Source: Deltaproteobacteria bacterium (GTDB taxonomy: Bacteria > Myxococcota_A > UBA9160 > UBA4427). From it: 64,000 bases of DNA. The stretch lies in the NCBI GenBank assembly GCA_002719955.1, contig PBFW01000067.1, forward strand, positions 62,001-126,000. Reading direction: 5' to 3'. The position numbers and the translations under genes were made by a program. How positions within the stretch are numbered: position 1 is the first letter of the stretch; each line of letters opens with the position of its first letter. The notes beneath the pieces are model-generated. The model did not search any database and was not told the DNA's origin. It was given only the letters and a program-made list of their open reading frames with translations. Positions 9,133 through 15,792 of this stretch are shown one piece after another.

Positions 9133-11026
9133 AACCGCCGCGCGGGGACGCGCGCTGCTGGCGGAGCGAATCGCCTCCGTCCCCGGGACCGTCGCCGCTC
9201 TGCCCGATCGTTTTGCGGCTCTTGAGGGCGTGATGGGTGATCCGCCGCGCTGTCTCGTCACGACCGGGATCGGCACCTCCGAGGGGCACGCGCGTCATCT
9301 GGCGGAGGTGGCCGGGCGCTACTGCGGTCAGCCGGCTCGCTTTGCCTCGACCGGTTCGCTCATGAGCCATTCGCCTCCGGGCTCGGGAGCCGATTGGCTC
9401 GTCGTCTTTTCCCAGGGCCTGAGCGCGAATGCGCGCCACGCCCTCGCCCATGTGGACGATTGGAGCGGGGTGATCCTGGTGACGGCGCTCTCGCGAGCGA
9501 CCTCCGCCGCGGAGGGTTTGGATGACGAGAAGCGTGCCTGGCTCGAGAATCTCGAAGCGCGCGGAGTGATCCGTCTCGACCTTGGTTGTGGCACCGAATA
9601 CGGGGCCCTGCTCAGGGTGATCGGCGCCCGGGCCGGTTACGTCGCGGCTTGGAGTCTCCTGCGAACGCTCGCGGCTTTTCGACTCGAAGACACGAGTCCC
9701 CTCGAGATCGATGCTGCCCGGCTCGAGCGCGCGCAACGCGACGCTCCAGTCGAGTCGCACCGCGCCTTTCCGGAGAGCGAACGCCTTGCGCCCTTCTTCG
9801 ATGCTGGGCGCAGTCTATTGCTCGTTGCGGAGGGGGGCGTGCTCGAGATGGCGGATCAGCTCACGCTGAAACTCGCCGAGGGCATGTTGCGTCCACAGCC
9901 GCGAGCGGTGGACGTGCTGCAATTCGCGCACGGCCCCCTTCAGAGCCTCGCGCTCCGACCGATGTCGATCCTCTATCTAGCGCCAAGAGAGGCGAATGCG
10001 GATTCGGAGGCATGGCTCGAACGATTCACTTCGACACTCGATCCCGACCTACACGACCTGCGTGTTCTGCGGGCGAGCCTTCCGTGGCCCTTCGCCGTAC
10101 TCGAATACGAAGCGCTCTTCGACGATCTCGTGCTCCGGCTGCTCGCGGAAACCGAGGGAGACCTCATCGACTGGCCGGGCGTCGATCGGGAAATCGCCCT
10201 CTATTCCGCGGGCCCCGCTTTGCCCGAGACATCGGGTTCATCGCGACCGGACGCACAGGGCACGCGGCATTGGGAGGAAGCCGTCTGGCCCGAGCTGGCG
10301 ACGTTGATCGAGGGTGGCCGCCGGACGGCCCTGATCGGGCTGGGATCGATCGAACAGCACGGCCCCCACCTGCCGCTCGGGACGGATCGCTGGATTGCGG
10401 ACGCGCTCCTTCGGGGACTCGCCAATCGGCTCGAGTCCGCGGTCGCGTTGCCGGCGGTCGCGATGAGCTGTGCGGGCGAACATCTCGATTTCCCCGGAAC
10501 GTTGCATCTCGCAGCCTCTACGCTCGAAGCGATTCTTGGCGATCTCCTCCGCTCTGTTGCGCAACACGGCTTCGAACGTGTCTTCCTCTTCACCGCGCAC
10601 GGCGGGAACGTGGACGCGCTCGACGAGATGGGGGAGCGATTGTGCGAGATCGCGAGTCCGCTCACGCTGCGCATCGAGACGGACCTGCGGGTCGGTGCGA
10701 TGCAATCGTCGGCCGTGGAGGCGGAATCGCTCTCGGCTCTTTGTGCGGGACCGCACGCCGGCGAGTACGAGACGAGCCTCGTGGCGATGTTGCGGCCTGG
10801 TGCGATCCGCGCGGACGCTCTCGTTCCCGGGCGCATCGTCGAGCCCGGACAAGCCCAGGCTCTCTTCTATCCGAGTCTCCGCCCCAACACCGTAAGCGGT
10901 GTCTTGGGGGATCCCTCCTCGGCGTCAGCCAGTCGGGGAGGGCGCTATCTCCGAGCTTGGCTCGATCTGCTCGAGGGCGCCTATCGGACTGCCTTTCCGG
11001 ACGTTTCCGAGAAGAATCGCCAGTAG
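9119..11026 (+). CDS. SIS-domain / creatininase-family fusion protein
   Basis: Residues 1-360 form a duplicated sugar-isomerase (SIS) module like the isomerase half of GlmS (TTGIGTSEGHARH at 48-60; VVFSQGLSANARHA at 95-108; LAEGMLRP further on). Residues 385-630 form a creatininase-family amidohydrolase with the metal-site pattern E412, H414, D423 (EQHGPHLPLGTD), H494 (HGGN) and E549 (HAGEYETS). That family includes creatininase, MftE and ArfB, the FAPy deformylase of archaeal flavin/F420 synthesis. It overlaps the cyclohydrolase-like gene by 14 bases, suggesting consecutive steps: ring opening, deformylation, sugar-phosphate handling. That is inference. It is convergent with the next gene, sharing 46 bases of 3' end. 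Confidence 0.85.
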   Translation: MPSPETAARGRALLAERIASVPGTVAALPDRFAALEGVMGDPPRCLVTTGIGTSEGHARHLAEVAGRYCGQPARFASTGSLMSHSPPGSGADWLVVFSQGLSANARHALAHVDDWSGVILVTALSRATSAAEGLDDEKRAWLENLEARGVIRLDLGCGTEYGALLRVIGARAGYVAAWSLLRTLAAFRLEDTSPLEIDAARLERAQRDAPVESHRAFPESERLAPFFDAGRSLLLVAEGGVLEMADQLTLKLAEGMLRPQPRAVDVLQFAHGPLQSLALRPMSILYLAPREANADSEAWLERFTSTLDPDLHDLRVLRASLPWPFAVLEYEALFDDLVLRLLAETEGDLIDWPGVDREIALYSAGPALPETSGSSRPDAQGTRHWEEAVWPELATLIEGGRRTALIGLGSIEQHGPHLPLGTDRWIADALLRGLANRLESAVALPAVAMSCAGEHLDFPGTLHLAASTLEAILGDLLRSVAQHGFERVFLFTAHGGNVDALDEMGERLCEIASPLTLRIETDLRVGAMQSSAVEAESLSALCAGPHAGEYETSLVAMLRPGAIRADALVPGRIVEPGQAQALFYPSLRPNTVSGVLGDPSSASASRGGRYLRAWLDLLEGAYRTAFPDVSEKNRQ

Positions 11027-11718
11027 GCGAAGGGCACCCAGAACGAATAATAGAGCTGATTGGGGACGATTCGGATGGCCCATCCGAGGTCGAGGTCGCC
11101 CACGACGATGAAGAGATCCGCGATCAACCAGAGCGCGTAGTAGGCGGCACTGAAGCCGAAGAGGGCTCGCAGGAAGCTCGCGCGAGTCGGCTCGTACCGG
11201 AGATTGAGAGGAACCCAGACCCTCGATAGAAAGAGGCAGAGCACGAAGAATCCGAATTCATGGATCATCCAGAGGACCTGACCGTGTAGATCGGGCACGA
11301 ACCAACGCGTGATCTCATAGCCGACACCTGCCAGGACGGGGACGATCAAGGCCGTGCCGAGCGCCCAGCCGAGATTCCGGATCAGGCCGCGTTCGGGGCG
11401 AGCCACCCCGATCGCGAGCCAGAGGACGCGTAGGTCGCCCAGGAGGACGAAGAAGAAGGGGATGAGCGTCGTTGCGAACGAATCCTCGAGCAGCTCGGTG
11501 CGTAGGAGGGGGCCCGTCGAGAGCGGGTCGATCAGGGTCGCGACTGCGAAGAAGAGCGTGAGGCCCGAAACGAAACGTGCCGCGTCGGGGACGGTCGCGC
11601 GGGATTCGTCCGTTGGGACGGCGGCACGCCATGCGAGAAAGGCCAGCGGGACGACGAGGAGGGCGTAGGGGCTCTGGAGGTCGCTGTAGTAGACCTCATG
11701 CCAGAAAGATTTTGTCAT
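10981..11718 (-). CDS. Polytopic membrane protein of unknown function
   Basis: A 245-residue protein with about six hydrophobic segments (around 18-30, 48-62, 84-105, 115-140, 152-172 and 185-215) and a conserved-looking aromatic tail (LYYSFWVPFAYWRFF). I do not recognise the family. ATG at 11718 is the first start. Its 3' end overlaps the SIS-creatininase gene by 46 bases on the other strand. The only upstream neighbour is a doubtful small frame ending three bases before this start. Confidence 0.75.
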   Translation of the reverse strand: MTKSFWHEVYYSDLQSPYALLVVPLAFLAWRAAVPTDESRATVPDAARFVSGLTLFFAVATLIDPLSTGPLLRTELLEDSFATTLIPFFFVLLGDLRVLWLAIGVARPERGLIRNLGWALGTALIVPVLAGVGYEITRWFVPDLHGQVLWMIHEFGFFVLCLFLSRVWVPLNLRYEPTRASFLRALFGFSAAYYALWLIADLFIVVGDLDLGWAIRIVPNQLYYSFWVPFAYWRFFSETSGKAVR

Positions 11719-11721
11719 GGG

Positions 11722-11925
11722 TCAGGTCATCCGCCGTCGCATCGATCGGTCGCTTGCCCGCTCGATTCGTTCGAAGAAGTGAAGACGGTCGAGCAGGGGG
11801 TTGAGCCAACCCGAGGTGACGCAATAAGCGCGAGCGTGGGCGGAGGTGCATTGGAGGGCGTGCTCCAAGAGCTGCGGAAGTAGATGGCCGAGGGCCGCGA
11901 TCCAGCACAGGCTGAAGAGCCCCAC
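11722..11925 (-). CDS. Possible small protein (67 residues), doubtful
   Basis: A GTG-started frame whose codons end mostly in G or C, as in the real genes here, with a hydrophobic beginning (GLFSLCWIAALGHLL). The stop lies three bases before the membrane-protein start, which would suit coupling. There is no visible ribosome-binding site and I recognise no family. It may be a remnant or chance. Confidence 0.22.
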   Translation of the reverse strand: MGLFSLCWIAALGHLLPQLLEHALQCTSAHARAYCVTSGWLNPLLDRLHFFERIERASDRSMRRRMT

Positions 11926-12085
11926 CGACAGGCGATCGACTTCGAGCGCGGTGGTCTAACGCCCTTCGCGCCACCCACACCCTTCCTGCCCGTCGCATCT
12001 CTCATCGAACCGTTGACACCGACCACGCGGCGCTCTCCCCAAGACCGCCCGCTCGAGGCGGCCGCCAGAGTGTGCCACGAAAGAG

Positions 12086-12116
12086 GCCGGGGGGCTCCCG
12101 AATGGCCCCCCCCGGC
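12086..12116 (-). terminator. Likely intrinsic terminator of the small secreted protein gene
   Basis: Perfect 9-base arms GCCGGGGGG and CCCCCCGGC enclose a 13-base loop. Read on the minus strand the hairpin ends in a short CTCTTTC tract. It lies about 80 bases after the stop at 12195. The T run is weak. Confidence 0.5.
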
Positions 12117-12194
12117 TCGTGTCTCCGTCTCGTTCGGCCTAATCCGGAATCGCCACTGGGCGACGGTCGTGTGGATCAGTGGTGGCCATGACGA

Positions 12195-12500
12195 TTACTC
12201 GCCCGAGGCCGCCGCCACGAGGGCGAGAAAGTCGAAGTGGCGGTCGATCGCTCGACCCCGCCGGTAAAGCCGCCTGCCGATGTGCGGTGCATCGTGCAGG
12301 TCCGCGCGCGCTTCGACCCGTCGGGAGTCACGCCGGACTTCGTGCTCGCTTTCGTTTCGATCGGTGCGCGTGTCGTGACGAGCTCGATTGCGCCGATGGC
12401 CGTGGTCCGCCGCCTTGGCGGTGTTCGCGAAGACCAGCGCGCCGATCAAGAGGGCGCCAAGGCCGATTCGTGTAGTCGGGGTCCTTTTCGTCGAATGCAT
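12195..12500 (-). CDS. Small secreted Arg/His/Asp-rich protein
   Basis: 101 residues. A clear signal peptide (RIGLGALLIGALVFANTAKA, cleavage before ADHGH) exports a mature part that is densely charged (His, Arg, Asp, Glu) with no family I recognise. Start chosen at ATG 12500, with GGAGG eight bases upstream; a longer reading from 12581 has no such site. The composition could suit metal, polyanion or pH buffering in the periplasm, but this is guesswork. A hairpin terminator follows. Confidence 0.6.
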   Translation of the reverse strand: MHSTKRTPTTRIGLGALLIGALVFANTAKAADHGHRRNRARHDTRTDRNESEHEVRRDSRRVEARADLHDAPHIGRRLYRRGRAIDRHFDFLALVAAASGE

Positions 12501-12675
12501 CGGTTGATCCTCCATGCGTATTATCGACTGATCCGTTCGTGGTCGTAGGGACCACTCCGGGAAGAAGACGTTCCAACCCACTGGGATTTCGAACGAATTG
12601 TGGCAGGGGCGTCTGGCGCCAGACGCGATTGAGCGTGCGACTCGGAGTCAGCGGCGGACTCGTCTGTCGTCGGTC

Positions 12676-13851
12676 TCAGGCGGGTCCCAGGACGACGGTT
12701 CCGTTGTGTCCACCGAAGCCGAAGGAATTCGAGAGCGACGGACCCGGGGTCCAGGGCCGAGCGTCTTTTTGGACGACATCGATCATCGGAAGCTCAGGAT
12801 CGAATTGTTCGAGTCCATCCGTCGGAGGAATCAATGCGTGGTGCATCGCGAGCAGAACCGACGCGGCCTCGAGTGCACCTGATGCGCCTAACGAATGTCC
12901 CGTTACGCCCTTGATCGAAGTCACAATCGGGCCGGGTCGTCCGAACATCTTGGCGATACCCTCGGCTTCGGCTCTGTCGTTGAGGGGCGTGCTCGTGCCG
13001 TGCGCGTTGATATGCGCGATTGCTGAAGCTTCGAGGTTTGCGTCGTCCAGCGCGCGCTGCATACATCGGGTGGCTCCGGCGCCGCCGGGGGCAGGGGCCG
13101 TGATATGGTGTGCGTCGGCGACGCTGGCCGAACCGAGGATCTCGCCGAGGATCGTCGCACCGCGGCGGGTCGCCTCTTCCCACTCCTCGAGAACCAGGAC
13201 CGCGCCGCCTTCGGAGATCACAAAGCCGTCGCGTGTGGCGTCGAAGGGGCGGGAAATTCCAGTCGCCGAGAGTGCCTTCATATTGGCAAAGCCGCTGATC
13301 GCGATCGGCGTCATGGCCGCCTCGGAGCCGCCGGCGACGACGGCATCGCAGATTCCGTATTGGATCCATCGGGCCGCGGAGCCGATCGCGTGGGTGCCCG
13401 TTGCGCAGGCTGTGGTGAGGCACTCACAGGGGCCCTGGAACCCGTGTCGCATCGAGATTGCGGCCGAGCCGGCATTCGCCATCATCATCGGGACGGTAAA
13501 GGGCGAGACGCGCCGCGCTCCCTTCTTGTCCAGCACGAGCGTCTGGTCTTCATGGGTCTGAGCGCCGCCGATGCCCGTGCCGACGAGGACGCCGATCCGA
13601 TCCTTCGCGACCGTGAGTGCGCCGGATTGTTCCAGGGCTTGTTGAGCCGCGGCGACGGCGAATTGCTCGAAGCGATCCGCGCGTCGGATGGCTTTTGCGT
13701 CTTCATAATAATCCTTGGGGTCGAAATCCTGCGCTCGCCGCGGGCCGGTCGGTTGCGGCGAGAGAAGTCCCTGCCAGAAGGCCTCGAGGCCTATGCCGAC
13801 CGGAGAGATCACGCCGATCCCCGTGACTGCCACGCGACGCTTTTCAGTCAT
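12676..13851 (-). CDS. fabF: Beta-ketoacyl-ACP synthase II (FabF)
   Basis: Elongating condensing enzyme of type II fatty-acid synthesis, 391 residues. Catalytic triad Cys149 (TTACATG), His284 (NAHGTSTPLND) and His319 (TGHSLGASG); C-terminal NSFGFGGHNG is typical. The ATG at 13851 overlaps the end of fabH by eight bases, so the two are translated together; in-frame ATGs further upstream lie inside fabH. No acyl-carrier protein or FabD is in the pair, so the genes may serve general fatty-acid synthesis or a special starter unit. Confidence 0.95.
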   Translation of the reverse strand: MTEKRRVAVTGIGVISPVGIGLEAFWQGLLSPQPTGPRRAQDFDPKDYYEDAKAIRRADRFEQFAVAAAQQALEQSGALTVAKDRIGVLVGTGIGGAQTHEDQTLVLDKKGARRVSPFTVPMMMANAGSAAISMRHGFQGPCECLTTACATGTHAIGSAARWIQYGICDAVVAGGSEAAMTPIAISGFANMKALSATGISRPFDATRDGFVISEGGAVLVLEEWEEATRRGATILGEILGSASVADAHHITAPAPGGAGATRCMQRALDDANLEASAIAHINAHGTSTPLNDRAEAEGIAKMFGRPGPIVTSIKGVTGHSLGASGALEAASVLLAMHHALIPPTDGLEQFDPELPMIDVVQKDARPWTPGPSLSNSFGFGGHNGTVVLGPA

Positions 13852-14842
13852 CGTCTTCCCGCTCATCCAAATCCGTTCGCCGGTCGACGCTCGCTCCCGC
13901 ACCGGGCATGGGCGATGGCCCGTCTTGCCACCGGATCAGTGCGCTGCCCCACGTCATCCCCGCACCGAAGCCCGTGAGCAGTACGAGGTCGTTGGGTTCG
14001 AGGCGGTCGTGATCGATGGCGTCGACGAGGGCGAGGGGAATCGAGGCGGACGAGGTATTGCCGGTTCGATGGAGCACGAGCGCGACGCGCTCGTGCCCGA
14101 TGCCCAGACGATCGCAGGCCGCCCGGATGATCCGAATATTGGCTTGGTGGGGAACCAGGAGCTTGATCTGATCGGGGCGGACCTTGGCTTGTTCGAGCGC
14201 GCGCGTCGCGGAATCGACGAGCACCCGGACCGCGCGTTTGAAGACTTCACGGCCGTCCATCTGGATGAAGCCGCCGTGGTCCGCCCGGAGGATCTCGCGC
14301 GCGGAGCCGTCGAGTCCGAGATCCCAGGAGAGGAGTTGGCCTTCGTCGGGCACGGATTCGAGGACGAGCGCGCCGCCGCCGTCACCAAAGAGGATGGCCG
14401 TCTTGCGGTCGCTCCAATCCGTCACATTGCTCAACGTCTCCGCCCCGATGACGAGAATCCGCTTGGCCCCACTTCCGAGCAGTCCGTTGGCCATGACGAG
14501 GCTGTAGACGAAGCCGGAGCACGCGGCGTTGACGTCGAAGGCCCCACCTCCAAGACCGAGTTCATGGTGTACATGAGCCGAAGTGGCGGGAATGGATTGG
14601 TCCGGGGTCGTGGTGGCAAGGATCATCAGGTCGATCGAGGCTGGAGCGATCCCGGCGAGTGCGAGTGCGTTGCGCCCTGCCGCGACCGCGATCTCAGCGG
14701 TCGAATCGCCGATATGCCGCTGGTGGATTCCGCTTCGCTCGACGATCCATTCGTCGCTCGTGTCGAGGGTCTTCTCGAGATCGGCATTCGTGACGATCTT
14801 TTCGGGCAGAGCCGTGCCCCAGCCGATGATGCGCATTCCCAT
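13844..14842 (-). CDS. fabH: Beta-ketoacyl-ACP synthase III (FabH)
   Basis: Starts fatty-acid synthesis by condensing an acyl-CoA with malonyl-ACP. 332 residues with Cys108 (NAACSG), His232 (PHQAN) and Asn262 (GNTSSAS). The family core ends near residue 305; an acidic tail of about 25 residues extends it, ending REDDD. fabF starts within the last codons. Alternative starts at codons 1 and 3 differ trivially. As the first gene of a fabH-fabF pair after a 274-base gap it probably has its own promoter. Confidence 0.95.
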   Translation of the reverse strand: MGMRIIGWGTALPEKIVTNADLEKTLDTSDEWIVERSGIHQRHIGDSTAEIAVAAGRNALALAGIAPASIDLMILATTTPDQSIPATSAHVHHELGLGGGAFDVNAACSGFVYSLVMANGLLGSGAKRILVIGAETLSNVTDWSDRKTAILFGDGGGALVLESVPDEGQLLSWDLGLDGSAREILRADHGGFIQMDGREVFKRAVRVLVDSATRALEQAKVRPDQIKLLVPHQANIRIIRAACDRLGIGHERVALVLHRTGNTSSASIPLALVDAIDHDRLEPNDLVLLTGFGAGMTWGSALIRWQDGPSPMPGAGASVDRRTDLDEREDDD

Positions 14843-15116
14843 ATTCGCTGCTCGTCTCCGTCAAGCTGGCCGAGCGTCAGGGACCGCGTCACCCCCTGGC
14901 GCGTCTACGCCGGAGTTTTACCACAAACCCCGATGGACCGTTCGCAATTTCAGCGGACGGTCCAGGCCTGATGGACAGGCGAATGCCCCTCCGTCTGCCG
15001 GCCAGCGCGCTGGAGATCACCAAAGGGCATGTTTCGCGCTGGCCCCCCAAGGAGGCCCCTGGATACGCTCCAAGGGGTGGGAAGAAAACCCTCCGCGCGA
15101 GTCCGAAGCGCAGAGG

Positions 15117-15668
15117 CTACCAGAGGCCGACCGGGGATCGACCGCGCTTTCGTGAGTGGCGCTCTCGATCGCCTCGACGGCGTCGTCGCATTCGTCCCTG
15201 CAGCGACGCCCGCCGCTTCTCAAGTCGTTCCGGGGAGGCGTTCTTCTCCTTCCGCTTCTGCTTGCGGTACTCGACGAACGCCTCGAAGGCTTCGATCTCG
15301 TGCTTCAGATCCTGGACGACCAGTTCGACCATGATGGCGTCGTCGAGATATCCGAGTCCCGGAACGCGGTCCGGGATCAGATCGTCGGGATCCGCGAAAT
15401 AGGCGAGCGCATTGAGGACGCGCTTTCGATCCTCACCTTCGAGTCGCCAATCCTTGTCCTCGACCATATTGATGAGCTTCGAGAGCTGAGCGATCCGGCT
15501 GCGAACGAACTGCGGCGCGTCGGTATTCTTGACCTCGACGAGCAGGGTCTTGGCCTCGTCCAGAATCACAACCTCGTTTTCGGCGTTTCGACCCTTCCGA
15601 ACCCTCTGCAGGACCCGCCGAAAATAACGGAGATCTTTGTCGCTGAGTTCGAACGAAATTTTCATCAT
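15117..15668 (-). CDS. DUF1232 (YkvA-like) protein
   Basis: 183 residues. The central part holds the DUF1232 pattern LAYFADPDDLIPDRVPGLGY followed by LDD and an acidic helix, as in YkvA-type proteins of unknown function. The N-terminal half is helical and charged; the C-terminal 40 residues are strongly basic. Two ATGs at 15668 and 15665 follow AGGCGGC; a reading from 15812 would add low-complexity sequence. It lies between the spermidine-synthase-like gene and fabH, all minus strand. Confidence 0.7.
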   Translation of the reverse strand: MMKISFELSDKDLRYFRRVLQRVRKGRNAENEVVILDEAKTLLVEVKNTDAPQFVRSRIAQLSKLINMVEDKDWRLEGEDRKRVLNALAYFADPDDLIPDRVPGLGYLDDAIMVELVVQDLKHEIEAFEAFVEYRKQKRKEKNASPERLEKRRASLQGRMRRRRRGDRERHSRKRGRSPVGLW

Positions 15669-15792
15669 GCCGCCTAGTCTAGCCGAACTTGGAAACCGCG
15701 CGCCGGAAAATGGGCTCCTGAACTGCTGCCCTGGACCTGCGGCCCCTGCGGCCCCTGCGGCGGAGCGATCGATGTGACCTAGCCAGCCGGAT

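Larger units (their letters stand above)
11719..12194. other. 476-base region without a confident gene
   Basis: Between the membrane protein and the small secreted protein, both on the minus strand. Apart from the doubtful small frame at its left end and the hairpin at 12086-12116, I see nothing definite. It must contain the promoter of the membrane protein. Confidence 0.4.

Noticed and set aside
12539-13561. 340-residue plus-strand frame
   Set aside because: Antisense to fabF, whose catalytic residues are complete.
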